A stretch of 15,601 nt of DNA from JANOBJ01 sp031411575 (GCA_031411575.1 JANOBJ010000344.1:1-15601), one strand, 5' to 3'; positions 1 through 7,299 are shown, counted from the stretch's first letter. Notes: generated by a model not told the origin, from the sequence alone. Program-made: numbers and translations.

Positions 1-1
1 C

Positions 2-1135
2 GGCCGGCGCATGCAAACGATTTCCGGCATCCACTACAACTGGTCGATGCCGGGCTTGTCGAACGAGAGTTATTTTGCGCTGATCCGCAATTTCCGCCGC
101 CACTCGTTCCTGCTGCTGTACCTGTTCGGCGCGTCGCCCGCGGTCTGCGAAAGTTTTGTCGAAGGCCGGCCGCACCAGTTGCAGCCGATCGGCCAATACA
201 CCATGCACATGCCGCACGGCACCTCGCTGCGCATGGGGCGCCTGGGCTACCAGAGCGACGCGCAGGCCACGCTTTCTGTCAGCTACAACAGCCTGGAAGG
301 CTATGCCAGTTCGCTGCAGGAGGCGCTGACCAAACCGTACCCTGCGTATGAAGCCGTGGGCATCCGCAACCCCGGCGGCGACTACAACCAGCTGGCCACC
401 AGCCTGCTGCAGATCGAAAACGAGTTCTACGGAACCATCCGCCCCAAGCGCGTGATCTTCCCTGGCGAACGCCCGCTCCATGCGCTGCGCGAGCGCGGCG
501 TCGAATACGTCGAGGTGCGGCTGATGGACCTCGACCCGTTCGTACCAGTGGGCATTGCCGCGCCGACGCTGCGCTTCATCGACGTGTTTTTGCTGCACTG
601 CCTGCTGGACGACAGCCCGCCCGACACGCCGGCCGAGATTGCCGCGCTGGGCCGCAACCAGCACCGTGCGGCCGCGCGCGGCCGCGAGCCCGGCTTGAGG
701 CTGGAGCGCAACGGCGCGCAGGTGCCGCTGACCCAGTGGGGCAACGAACTGCTCGATGCGTTCATGCCGATTGCCGCTGCGCTGGACGCCGCGAACGCAT
801 GCACCGACTACAGCGCCGCTGTGCAGGCCGCGCGGGTCTCGCTGCAGCAGCCCGACACGCTGCCCTCAGCCCGCGTGCTGGCCGCGATGGCGCGCGACCA
901 TGGCGACTCGTTCGTCTCGTTCGTGCGCGCGCAGTCCGCCCACACGCAAGAAGCCCTGCTGGCGTTGCCGTGGAGCGCGGCGCAGCAGGCGCACTTCGAG
1001 CGGCTCAGCGCGCAGTCGATCGAACAGCAAAAAGCCATTGAAGCGGCTGATACCTTGCCGTTCGAGATCTACCGGCGGGAATATGTGTCGCCCGAGCGCT
1101 TGCAGGTGCACCGGCGCGGGGTGGTGGTGGCCTGA
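2..1135 (+). CDS. gshA: Glutamate-cysteine ligase, 5'-truncated by window edge
   Basis: This is the C-terminal part (about 378 codons) of an E. coli-type glutamate-cysteine ligase, which joins L-Glu and L-Cys using ATP in the first step of glutathione synthesis in the cytoplasm. The frame is open to the left edge, so the real start lies upstream; the family is usually about 500-530 aa, so roughly the first quarter is missing. Family landmarks are visible in order: MQTISGIHYNWSMP near the left edge, LYLFGASPAVC, the ATSLR-like segment MPHGTSLRMGRLGY, LLQIENEFYGTIRPKR, and GVEYVEVRLMDLDPF. These match the order in E. coli GshA closely. The gene converges on the AIM24-family gene, whose stop lies 43 bases away. 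The reading frame shows no break. Confident. Confidence 0.95.
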   Translation, partial: GRRMQTISGIHYNWSMPGLSNESYFALIRNFRRHSFLLLYLFGASPAVCESFVEGRPHQLQPIGQYTMHMPHGTSLRMGRLGYQSDAQATLSVSYNSLEGYASSLQEALTKPYPAYEAVGIRNPGGDYNQLATSLLQIENEFYGTIRPKRVIFPGERPLHALRERGVEYVEVRLMDLDPFVPVGIAAPTLRFIDVFLLHCLLDDSPPDTPAEIAALGRNQHRAAARGREPGLRLERNGAQVPLTQWGNELLDAFMPIAAALDAANACTDYSAAVQAARVSLQQPDTLPSARVLAAMARDHGDSFVSFVRAQSAHTQEALLALPWSAAQQAHFERLSAQSIEQQKAIEAADTLPFEIYRREYVSPERLQVHRRGVVVA

Positions 1136-1144
1136 AGCCGCCCG

Positions 1145-1165
1145 GCCGGCCGGTGGCGGGCCGGC
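1145..1165. terminator. GC-rich hairpin between convergent gene ends
   Basis: GCCGGCC at 1145-1151 pairs with GGCCGGC at 1159-1165 across a 7-base loop, in the 43-base gap between the stops of gshA and the AIM24-family gene. There is no T-run on either side, so it is a possible bidirectional stop signal rather than a standard intrinsic terminator. Confidence 0.4.
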
Positions 1166-1178
1166 TCATGGAAGCGCG

Positions 1179-2003
1179 CTATTCGTCGTCGCCGCCAAGC
1201 GCGCCGCCCAGCACGCCACCGAGCAGTCCGCCGCCCGCCAGACCGCTGAGCACCGAGCCTTCTTCCCGACTGCCATCGCGCTGCGGAGCGGCCGCGAACA
1301 CGCGCGAGGCCAGGCGCGAGAACGGCAGGCTTTGCAGCCACAGCGTGCCCGGCCCGGTGAGCTTGGCGAAGAACAGACCTTCGCCGCCAAACAGCGCCGT
1401 CTTGATCTTGCCGACGAACTGGATCTCGAAATTGACGCTGGGCGTGTAGGCCACCACGCAGCCGGTGTCCACCAGCAGGGTCTGGCCGGCCGCCAGCTCG
1501 CGCTGGACCACGGTGCCGCCCGCATGCACGAACGCCAGGCCATCGCCGTCGAGCTTTTGCATGATGAAGCCCTCGCCGCCAAAGAAGCCGGTGGACAGCT
1601 TTTGCTGCACGGCGATGCCCAGCGACACGCCGCGTGCTGCGCACAGGAACGCGTCTTTCTGGCAGATCAGCGTGCCGCCCAGCTGGCGCAGGTCCATCGG
1701 CAAAATCTTGCCCGGATAGGGCGCGGCAAACGCCACGCGCTGCTTGACGCTGGCGTTGTTGGAATAGATGGTGGTGAACAGCGATTCGCCCGTCACCAGC
1801 CGCTTGCCTGCGCCCAGCAGCTTGCCGAACAGGCCGCCCTGCTGCGCGCTGCCGTCGCCAAACACCGTGTCCATGCCGATGCCGGCGTCCATGAACATCA
1901 TGCTGCCGGCTTCACCAATGGCGGCTTCACCCGGATCGAGCTCGACCTCGACAAACTGCATCTCGGCGCCGCGAATCTCGTAGTCAATGACATCCATGGC
2001 CAT
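1179..2003 (-). CDS. AIM24 / TIGR00266 family protein
   Basis: This 274-aa protein belongs to the AIM24/TIGR00266 family, a widespread beta-sandwich fold of unclear biochemical role; yeast Aim24 is mitochondrial, and bacterial members are soluble. Visible family features are an N-terminal strand set beginning MDVIDYEI, GEAGSMMFM at about 31-38, a first GGEGF turn (142-146), and a second GGEGL followed by FFAKLTGPGTLWLQS (206-225). The tail (about 250-270) is a Gly/Leu-rich stretch ending GGDDE. The start at 2003 is chosen because GGAG sits 8 bases before it; the ATG two codons later would be too far away. It is the last gene of a minus-strand run after the 48-aa protein and the DUF427 protein. 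No signal peptide is seen. Family assignment is firm, function unknown. Confidence 0.9.
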   Translation of the reverse strand: MAMDVIDYEIRGAEMQFVEVELDPGEAAIGEAGSMMFMDAGIGMDTVFGDGSAQQGGLFGKLLGAGKRLVTGESLFTTIYSNNASVKQRVAFAAPYPGKILPMDLRQLGGTLICQKDAFLCAARGVSLGIAVQQKLSTGFFGGEGFIMQKLDGDGLAFVHAGGTVVQRELAAGQTLLVDTGCVVAYTPSVNFEIQFVGKIKTALFGGEGLFFAKLTGPGTLWLQSLPFSRLASRVFAAAPQRDGSREEGSVLSGLAGGGLLGGVLGGALGGDDE

Positions 2004-2038
2004 GGCGAAATCTCCGGTCGATCAGGGGGTTGGAAACT

Positions 2039-2069
2039 GGCGTCAATGGGTGCGGATACCCATGACGCC
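2039..2069 (-). terminator. Bulged hairpin just after the 48-aa ORF
   Basis: GGCGTC-A-ATGGGT (2039-2051) pairs with ACCCATGACGCC (2058-2069): a 12-bp stem with one bulged A and a 6-base loop. It starts ten bases downstream of the stop of the small minus-strand gene. Its minus-strand 3' side reads AGTTTCC, not a real T-run. It may be a weak terminator or a processing/attenuation hairpin between the small gene and the AIM24-family gene. Confidence 0.45.
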
Positions 2070-2078
2070 GTGGCCGCG

Positions 2079-2225
2079 TTACGGCGTCTTGGGCTTGCCG
2101 CGCGGAATCACCGTGGTGGTGGGCGGGTTGGGCCGGTCTGAAGGGGATGACGGCGGCTTGGGTGGCGACGTGTCCTTCTTCGGTTTCTTGGTCATTTTGT
2201 TGCTGCGCTGTTCACCTTTGGCCAT
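2079..2225 (-). CDS. 48-aa basic Lys/Pro-rich small protein
   Basis: This short gene encodes 48 aa beginning MAKGEQRSNKMTKKPKKDTS and ending PRGKPKTP before TAA. A good ribosome binding site (AGGAG at 2232-2236 on the minus strand) lies six bases before the ATG, which supports translation. The N-terminus resembles a family of tiny conserved hypothetical proteins I recall from proteobacteria that begin MAKGQQRSNKEAKKPKK; this likeness is from memory. The composition (Lys, Pro, Ser, Thr; no Cys, Trp, Tyr or Phe) predicts a disordered, highly basic peptide with no membrane segment. It lies between the DUF427 gene (127 bases upstream) and the AIM24-family gene (76 bases downstream), all on the same strand. 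Function unknown; a nucleic-acid or ribosome partner is only a guess from charge. Confidence 0.75.
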   Translation of the reverse strand: MAKGEQRSNKMTKKPKKDTSPPKPPSSPSDRPNPPTTTVIPRGKPKTP

Positions 2226-2351
2226 GGGGCGCTCCTGTTGGGTGGGCGGCCCCGACGCGGGGCGCTAGCGGGCGATGGTAAGGCACAACGGCGCGGTTTT
2301 GGCGCACCCGGCGCGCCGGACAAGCCGCTGTGCGCGCCGCCGGGGTCGGCG

Positions 2352-2633
2352 CTACGCGTGGACTTTCACGCCTTTCCAGAAAGCCACGCGGCCACGGATG
2401 TTGTCGGCCTCGGGCTTGGGGTCGGCGTAGTACCACACGGCGTCGGGATTGAGCTCACCCCGGACCAGCAGCGAGTAGTAGCTGGCCTGGCCTTTCCAGT
2501 GACATTGGGTCTTGTGGTTGCTGAAGGTGACGAATTCGCGCTTGAGCGCGGCTTCGGGAAAGTAGTGGTTGCCCTCCACCACCACGGTGTCATCGCTTTC
2601 GGCGATGAGGGTGTCGTTCCAGATGGCTTTCAT
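2352..2633 (-). CDS. DUF427 domain-containing protein
   Basis: This 93-aa protein matches the DUF427 family of small beta-rich proteins of unknown activity. The family signature is present: W-N-D-T-L-I-A-E-S near the N-terminus, VVEGNHYFPEAAL, then HKTQCHWKGQASYYSL, where many relatives read CPWKG, and WYYADPKPEA toward the C-terminus. An in-frame ATG nine codons upstream exists, but the start at 2633 is preferred because GAGAGACC lies just before it and the family begins with MKA-W. It is the first gene of a minus-strand run with the 48-aa protein and the AIM24-family gene. The 17-base hairpin repeat lies about 60 bases upstream of the start. Family assignment is firm; function is unknown. 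Confidence 0.9.
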   Translation of the reverse strand: MKAIWNDTLIAESDDTVVVEGNHYFPEAALKREFVTFSNHKTQCHWKGQASYYSLLVRGELNPDAVWYYADPKPEADNIRGRVAFWKGVKVHA

Positions 2634-2683
2634 GTCGGTCTCTCGTAAATTTGATGCCAAACAGGGCTATTGTGCGCTTCAGA

Positions 2684-2712
2684 TGGTCATAGTTTGCTAT
2701 AGTTATTATAGC
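2684..2712 (+). repeat. Dispersed intergenic hairpin repeat, copy 1
   Basis: The block TGGTCATAGTTT is followed by the 17-base hairpin GCTATA-GTTAT-TATAGC (2696-2712). The same left flank and a 17-base GCTAT...ATAGC hairpin recur at 6140-6168 and 7271-7299, and the hairpin alone recurs at 10007-10023. This copy lies upstream of the DUF427 start. It is AT-rich in a GC-rich setting. Confidence 0.85.
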
Positions 2713-2834
2713 ATTTCAATGGCAAACCCAAGCAGCCATAAACAGCCCCAAGCTGATTGTGAACCCTTCCGGCAAAGCCCTGACCGGCATGCCGGTTTCG
2801 GCGAAACCGTGGGCGCCGCGTGGGCGGCCGCCAT

Positions 2835-2872
2835 GAAAAAAGCCCGCCGCAGCGCAGGGCTGCAGGCGGGCT
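2835..2872 (-). terminator. Intrinsic terminator of the phasin-like gene
   Basis: AGCCCGCC (2841-2848) pairs with GGCGGGCT (2865-2872), and the stem continues inward with GCAGC/GCTGC around a short loop, with one bulged A. Read on the minus strand, the stem is followed at once by six T (complement of 2836-2841). It lies about 60 bases after the stop of the phasin-like gene. On the + strand the stem is followed by GTATTTTT, so it may also stop rightward transcripts. A second, shorter stem GAGCCC/GGGCTC (2887-2892 with 2902-2907) lies between it and the gene. Confidence 0.85.
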
Positions 2873-2933
2873 GTATTTTTGCCTCAGAGCCCCGCTGTGG
2901 AGGGCTCCGTGCAGAACGGTGTGACTGGTCGCG

Positions 2934-3464
2934 TTACGCGGCCTTGGCGGTACGTGCCTTGCGGAAGGCCGAGGCGCGCTTGACCGGGGCTGCCGCCACG
3001 GTGTCGTCACCGGCGATGCGGCTGGCGAAATGGGCCGAGGTGCGCTCCAGTTGCCAGGCCAGCTTGCCCACCACTTCGGCGGCGGGCACAGCGGCGCTGG
3101 CCAGAGTGTTCAGGGCGGTGGAGCCGGTCTTTTCTTCAAACGAGCTGGCGTTGGCCGCAGCGCGTTGCACGCCGACACCGGCGGCCTTCACGAGCTGGGT
3201 CACCACGCCTTCGGCGCTGTTGGTGGACACGGTCAGGCCCTTGATCCAGTAGCCGCCGATCACTTTTTGCGCATGCAGGGCGTTGGCCGCGACTTCTTCG
3301 GTCAGTTGCGGACGCGACTCGTCGAGCGCGCGCTCCCAGCGCTGCTCCAGGAACTCGGCCATGCGCTCGCCGCCGATGCGGTAGGCGTGCAGCACGTTGC
3401 GGGCGGTGTTGCCATAAGACTGGATCAGGTCGTTGGCGACGGCGGAGAGGTTCTTGTTGGTCAT
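2934..3464 (-). CDS. Phasin-like helical protein (hypothetical)
   Basis: This 176-aa protein has no signal peptide, no Cys and no membrane segment. It reads as long amphipathic helices (about 1-75 and 80-150) with a basic Ala/Lys tail (about 160-176). Segments such as NDLIQSYGNTARNVLHAYR and MAEFLEQRWERAL resemble phasin-type polyhydroxyalkanoate granule proteins, and I recall similar proteins in Comamonadaceae annotated as phasin-like or hypothetical. Phasins coat granules and have an Ala/Lys-rich C-terminus like this one; histone-like tails are also similar. The start is supported by AGGAAG eight bases upstream. A strong terminator follows, so it is probably monocistronic. The granule role is an inference from shape and composition, not from a catalytic motif. 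Confidence 0.7.
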   Translation of the reverse strand: MTNKNLSAVANDLIQSYGNTARNVLHAYRIGGERMAEFLEQRWERALDESRPQLTEEVAANALHAQKVIGGYWIKGLTVSTNSAEGVVTQLVKAAGVGVQRAAANASSFEEKTGSTALNTLASAAVPAAEVVGKLAWQLERTSAHFASRIAGDDTVAAAPVKRASAFRKARTAKAA

Positions 3465-3680
3465 GAGGGCTTCCTGGTGAGATTGAAGGGAATGCCGTGA
3501 TTTTCGGGGTTAACCCTAGGGTGCGGGCTCTAATGGAGCCGGGAGGCGACTCTAGTGACCGTGCATCAGCAGAACCCTCCAGGCGGGCCTCAATTGACTG
3601 CAACTGGCCCGCGCACAGCACGACCACGACAAGCCGGGAGCAGCGTGGTCGCGGGCGGAACCGGTGCCGTCCGACGGGAG
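3465..3680. promoter_or_regulatory. Intergenic region with palindrome GGGTTAACCC
   Basis: No convincing gene is seen between the phasin-like start and the end of the DUF4399 gene. The perfect 10-base palindrome GGGTTAACCC (3507-3516) lies about 43 bases upstream of the phasin-like ATG, followed by TAGGGT. Its position suits an operator or part of the promoter of that gene; no clear -35/-10 pair could be assigned. Confidence 0.35.
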
Positions 3681-4193
3681 TTACTTCACCGTGATCGTGA
3701 TGCGCTCACTCATCAGCGGCTGGTGGTGCGGAATGTGGTTCGGGTCGGCCAGCATCAGTTGCAGCGTGTGCTGGCCGGGCTTCAATTCCAGCATCGTTTC
3801 GGTCTGGCCGGCGCCGAAATGGCGGAAGTTGTCATTGGCGGGCAGCGGGTTGTTCACATCGACCTCGGCCACGTTGACCAGCAGGTGGTGGTGGCCGGTG
3901 CCTTCTTTTTCGATGCCGGCGGGTGCCACGCCCATGCCGCGCAGGCCAAACTGCACGCGCACGGGGCTAGCCAGTGTGTCGCCGTTTTTCAGGTTGATGA
4001 TGTAGAGCGCTGCACCTGCGGGCGCGGCCACTTTCTTGTAGCCCGCCGGCAGCACCGGCACGCTCGCGTTGGCTTTCAGCGCCGCGGTGGACGCGGCTGG
4101 TGCCATCGGCCCCGAAGCGCCCGGGTGGTGGTGGCCGCCTGCGCAGCCCGCAAGGCCTGCGACGGCAACGGCAGCAATGATCAGTGTTTTCAA
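3681..4193 (-). CDS. DUF4399 lipoprotein, TTG start
   Basis: This 170-aa protein matches the DUF4399 family of secreted proteins of unknown function. Read from a TTG, the N-terminus is a lipoprotein signal ending LAGC, with lipidated Cys at 17. The GGAGA ribosome binding site 8 bases before TTG fits, and the upstream in-frame extension has no signal character, so TTG at 4193 is chosen. The family body runs from about 63 to 170: YIINLKNGDTLASPV, FGLRGMGVAPAGIE, TGHHHLLV, FGAGQTETMLEL, GQHTLQLMLAD, and NHIPHHQPLMSERITITV. His clusters stand at 21-23, 101-103 and 153-157, which may bind a metal; this is an inference. It is divergent from the nitronate monooxygenase-like gene across 226 bases. 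Probably anchored to the outer membrane facing the periplasm. Confidence 0.88.
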   Translation of the reverse strand: MKTLIIAAVAVAGLAGCAGGHHHPGASGPMAPAASTAALKANASVPVLPAGYKKVAAPAGAALYIINLKNGDTLASPVRVQFGLRGMGVAPAGIEKEGTGHHHLLVNVAEVDVNNPLPANDNFRHFGAGQTETMLELKPGQHTLQLMLADPNHIPHHQPLMSERITITVK

Positions 4194-4419
4194 AGGCTTG
4201 TCTCCAGTGGGAGCGCGGAGCTTAGCAGTGCTGCAATACCCTGCGACCCCGCTGCGGCAATCGCCCACCAGGCGCCGGTTGGTAAGGGCCGCTTAAGCCG
4301 CGCCTGCTGTGCCTCGACCACCGGGCGACACCAAAGCGACTGCAACCAAGCCCGTTTACCCCGACACTCGGCCACCTTTCACCGAGCGCTACCACGGCTT
4401 TTCCCCAGGAGTTTTTGTC

Positions 4420-5355
4420 ATGAACCGAGTGCTGGCCCATACGGGCGCCCGTTACCCCATCGTTCAAGCGCCCATGGGCTGGATTGCGCGCAGCAGGCTG
4501 GCCTCGGCGGTGTCGCGCGCGGGCGGGCTGGGCATCATTGAAACCTCATCCGGCGAGACGGCCAACTGCCAGCGCGAAATCCTGCAGATGGTGCAAAGCG
4601 GCTTGCCGTTTGGCGTCAACCTGCCCATCCGCTTCCTGAAAGACGACGCCATGCTGCGCTTTGTCTGCGAATCGGGCATCCGATTCGTCACCACGTCGGC
4701 TGGCAGCCCCGCCAAGTTCATCGCGCCACTCAAGGCGGCGGGCATCGTGGTGTACCACGCGGTGCCCACGCTGGAGACCGCGCTCAAGTGCGTGGATGCG
4801 GGCGTGGACGGCCTGGTGGTGGAGGGCGCAGAAGGCGGCGGCTTCAAGAACCCCGAGGAGGTGAGCACGCTGGTGCTGCTGCAGGTAATTCGCGAGCGCG
4901 TGGACGTGCCGTTGATTGCCGCCGGCGGCATCGTCGATGGCCGCGGCATGGCGGCGGCGTTTGCGCTGGGTGCCGAAGGCATCCAGATGGGCACGCGTTT
5001 CGTGGCCAGCACCGAGAGCCCGGTGCACGACCACTACAAGCAGGCCATCGTGGGAGCCGACGCCACCGGCACCTGGGTGCTGAACAAAAAGGCCACGCCC
5101 TGCATCCGCGCGCTCAAGACCGCGTTCACCCAGCCGCTGCATGAAACCGGCCTGATGCCGGCTGACGCGTTCACCGGCATCCAGCAGGTCTACTTTGGCG
5201 GCAACATGGACGCTGCGCCGGCACTGGCCGGGCAGTCGGCCGGGCTGATCCATGACGTGCTGCCGGTGCAGCAGATCATCGAGGAAACCGTGGCGCAGTT
5301 CCACGCCGTTACCCAGCGGATGGGCGCGATGGCGGCAAGCGCAAATTTTGGCTGA
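4420..5355 (+). CDS. Nitronate monooxygenase-like FMN flavoprotein
   Basis: This 311-aa protein has the TIM-barrel fold of the nitronate monooxygenase / 2-nitropropane dioxygenase / FabK family, which binds FMN. Landmarks are PIVQAPMGW (13-21), AGGLGIIE (34-41), FGVNLPI (64-70), VYHAVPT (111-117), VVEGAEGGGFKN (133-144), the phosphate-binding VPLIAAGGI (163-171), and GAEGIQMGTRF (184-194). The usual catalytic motif of true nitronate monooxygenases and FabK is GGH; here the position after the Gly run is Phe142, so nitronate oxidation is doubtful and an NAD(P)H-dependent reductase role is possible. The ATG at 4420 is chosen for AGGAG seven bases upstream; an in-frame ATG at 4309 is less likely. 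The carboxylesterase gene follows 38 bases later, suggesting co-transcription. Confidence 0.85.
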   Translation: MNRVLAHTGARYPIVQAPMGWIARSRLASAVSRAGGLGIIETSSGETANCQREILQMVQSGLPFGVNLPIRFLKDDAMLRFVCESGIRFVTTSAGSPAKFIAPLKAAGIVVYHAVPTLETALKCVDAGVDGLVVEGAEGGGFKNPEEVSTLVLLQVIRERVDVPLIAAGGIVDGRGMAAAFALGAEGIQMGTRFVASTESPVHDHYKQAIVGADATGTWVLNKKATPCIRALKTAFTQPLHETGLMPADAFTGIQQVYFGGNMDAAPALAGQSAGLIHDVLPVQQIIEETVAQFHAVTQRMGAMAASANFG

Positions 5356-5393
5356 CCACGGGGCGCCAACGGAGTCGGCCAGACTTTGGCATC

Positions 5394-6089
5394 ATGGCGG
5401 CCACCATGACCTCACCCCACATGACCCTGCCCACCATTGAAATTGAAACCGCGCCCAACCCGCGCGCCACCGTCCTGCTGATGCACGGCCTGGGCGCGGA
5501 CGGCAACGACTTCGTGCCCATCGCCAAGGAGCTGGACCTGTCCGGCGTCGGGTCGGTGCGCTTTGTGTTCCCCAACGCACCGGTGATGCCCGTCACCATC
5601 AACGGCGGCTACCAGATGCCCGCCTGGTACGACATCCTGGGCGCGGACCTGACCGCGCGCGAAGACGACAAGGGCCTGCGCGCCTCGCAAGCCGCCATCG
5701 AGGCGCTGCTGGCACGCGAGGCCGCGCGCGGAATCCCCGCCAGCCGCACCGTGCTTGCGGGTTTTTCGCAAGGCTGCGCCGTGGCGCTCATGACCGGCCT
5801 GCGCCACGCGCACGGCCTCGCCGGCATCGTCGGCCTGTCGGGCTACCTGCCGCTGGCGGCGACCACGGCCACTGAGCGCCACCCGGCAAACGCCGGCACG
5901 CCGATCTTCCTGGCTCATGGCCGGCACGACGATGTGGTGCCGGTTCACAGCGCCATGGCCTCACGTGACGCGCTGCAGGCGCTGGCGTATGGCGTGGCCT
6001 GGCGTGACTACCCGATGGCGCACTCGGTCTGCATGGAAGAGATCGCTGATCTGAACGAATGGTTGCTGACCGTGCTGCGGCCCGGCTAG
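5394..6089 (+). CDS. Carboxylesterase / phospholipase, alpha/beta hydrolase
   Basis: This protein of about 231 aa is an alpha/beta-hydrolase of the small carboxylesterase/acyl-protein thioesterase group (COG0400, YpfH-like). The catalytic triad is visible: nucleophile Ser125 in GFSQG, Asp179 in HGRHDDVVP, and His210 in MAHSV. HGLGADGNDF (31-40) supplies the oxyanion region. Such enzymes cleave short acyl esters or thioesters in the cytoplasm; the natural substrate cannot be read from sequence. No signal peptide is present. The start is uncertain: ATG codons at 5394, 5406 and 5421 are in frame and none has a good ribosome binding site, though all precede the core fold, which begins around IEIETAPNP. 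It follows the flavoprotein gene by 38 bases on the same strand. Confidence 0.92.
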   Translation: MAATMTSPHMTLPTIEIETAPNPRATVLLMHGLGADGNDFVPIAKELDLSGVGSVRFVFPNAPVMPVTINGGYQMPAWYDILGADLTAREDDKGLRASQAAIEALLAREAARGIPASRTVLAGFSQGCAVALMTGLRHAHGLAGIVGLSGYLPLAATTATERHPANAGTPIFLAHGRHDDVVPVHSAMASRDALQALAYGVAWRDYPMAHSVCMEEIADLNEWLLTVLRPG

Positions 6090-6139
6090 TGCCTGCTGAC
6101 GCGATTTTGAAGCCAAATAGCCCCGTAGTCCACTTCTTC

Positions 6140-6168
6140 TGGTCATAGTTTGCTACTAAAATAATAGC
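6140..6168 (+). repeat. Dispersed intergenic hairpin repeat, copy 2
   Basis: TGGTCATAGTTT followed by the 17-base unit GCTACTAAAATAATAGC (6152-6168). The arms are weaker (GCTA/TAGC) than in copy 1, but length and left flank are the same. It lies in the 162-base gap between the esterase and the next + strand gene, a stretch with no other gene. Confidence 0.85.
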
Positions 6169-6251
6169 TACCGGGTTGTTTGAAGCGGCTATGACAACGG
6201 CGCAGTGCAGCCCCTGCCGGGCGCGGCCAGCCGTTGTGCCACCATAGCGCC

Positions 6252-7187
6252 ATGCTTGACGTCCAACACCTCCGAGACCTGCTGGTTGACCCCGAGGCGC
6301 ACCCGCGCGGCCAGCCTCATCTGAGTGCCGCCAGCGGGCTGGTGCGCGCGCATGGCTGGCTGTACCTGGTGGCCGATGACGAGCACCATCTGGGCGTGCT
6401 GACCGAGGCCGCCGATGGCGGGAACAATGGCGCTCTCGTGGCGTTGCACCGTTTGTTTGACGGCGACCTGCCCAATCGCAAAGGCAAGCGCAAGGACGCC
6501 AAGCCTGACCTCGAAACCCTGACCGCATTGCCCCCCATGCCCGGCTGTCCGTTTGGCGCGCTGCTGGCGCTGGGTTCGGGCTCGCGGCCCACCCGTGAGC
6601 GCGGCGTGCTGCTGGCGCTGGACGCACAGGGCGCGCTGACCGGCCGAATGGCGCACATCAGCCTGTCAGCGCTGTACCAGCCGCTGCGCAAGCGCTTCAA
6701 GGACCTGAACATCGAAGGCGCGTTTTTTACCAGCGGCGAGCTGCGTCTTCTGCAGCGCGGCAACAAGGTCGATGCGCGCAACGCCTGCGTCAGCTACGAC
6801 TGGAACCTGCTGGCGCGCTGGCTGGCTGACCAGAGCCTGTCCGCACCGCCCGCCAAAGCCACCTTTCAGATTGAACTGGGCGAGGTCGATGGCGTGCCGC
6901 TCGGCCTGACCGATGGCGCCGCGCTGTCTGACGGCGCGTGGGTGTTCAGCGCGGTGGCCGAGAACACCAACAACAGCTTCGCGGACGGCGGTGTTCCGGG
7001 CTCGGCGGTGGGCGTGGTGGCGCCCGATGGCACGCTGCGCCAGTTGCACCGGTTGAGTGGCGCGCCCAAGGTCGAAGGCATTGCCGTGCAGCGACAGGGC
7101 GATGACCTGACCCTGACGCTGGTGACCGATGCCGACGACCCGGATATTGCGTCGCAGCTGCTGCAAACGGTGATCGCGCTGGCGTGA
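6252..7187 (+). CDS. Conserved hypothetical protein, DUF6929-like
   Basis: This 311-aa protein has no signal peptide, Cys pattern or membrane segment. It opens with SAASGLVRAHGWLYLVADDEHHLGVL, a strand-rich motif seen in a family that may be DUF6929 (my recollection, not checked). Later motifs include PDLETLTALP, GALLALGSGSRPTRERGVLL, FKDLNIEGAFF, LRLLQRGNK and PKVEGIAVQ. The repeated short strands and the 'E-G' turns suggest a beta-propeller like esterase/phytase-like or SdiA-regulated proteins, but no catalytic site is recognised. The start at 6252 is preferred; a TTG six codons upstream is also in frame, and neither has a clear ribosome binding site. It stands alone between two hairpin repeats and ends in its own terminator. 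Confidence 0.75.
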   Translation: MLDVQHLRDLLVDPEAHPRGQPHLSAASGLVRAHGWLYLVADDEHHLGVLTEAADGGNNGALVALHRLFDGDLPNRKGKRKDAKPDLETLTALPPMPGCPFGALLALGSGSRPTRERGVLLALDAQGALTGRMAHISLSALYQPLRKRFKDLNIEGAFFTSGELRLLQRGNKVDARNACVSYDWNLLARWLADQSLSAPPAKATFQIELGEVDGVPLGLTDGAALSDGAWVFSAVAENTNNSFADGGVPGSAVGVVAPDGTLRQLHRLSGAPKVEGIAVQRQGDDLTLTLVTDADDPDIASQLLQTVIALA

Positions 7188-7188
7188 A

Positions 7189-7239
7189 AGCAGGGTGTTG
7201 CGGCCACGCTGTCGCACCAGCGTCATTCCTGCTGTTTTT
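7189..7239 (+). terminator. Intrinsic terminator after the DUF6929-like gene
   Basis: AGCAGG (7189-7194) pairs with CCTGCT (7228-7233), enclosing a second stem CGCTG/CAGCG (7207-7211 with 7218-7222). The outer stem is followed by GTTTTT (7234-7239). It begins two bases after the stop codon. Confidence 0.65.
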
Positions 7240-7270
7240 CAAGCCTTTTGTGCCCGGGGTCGCCGTCCCG

Positions 7271-7299
7271 TGGTCATGATTTGCTATAAATAACATAGC
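7271..7299 (+). repeat. Dispersed intergenic hairpin repeat, copy 3
   Basis: TGGTCATGATTT followed by the 17-base hairpin GCTAT-AAATAAC-ATAGC (7283-7299). The flank differs from copies 1 and 2 by only two swapped bases. It sits between the terminator of the DUF6929-like gene and the small ORF downstream of ompA. Confidence 0.85.

Noticed and set aside
756..2141. Long + strand frame of about 461 codons across the ends of gshA and the AIM24-family gene
   Set aside because: It overlaps two well-supported genes in another frame and reads as Arg/Ala/His-rich sequence with no family likeness; a by-product of high GC content.
4546..5304. Antisense frame of about 252 codons inside the nitronate monooxygenase-like gene
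   Set aside because: His/Arg/Ala-rich shadow of a clear coding frame with strong motifs on the + strand.
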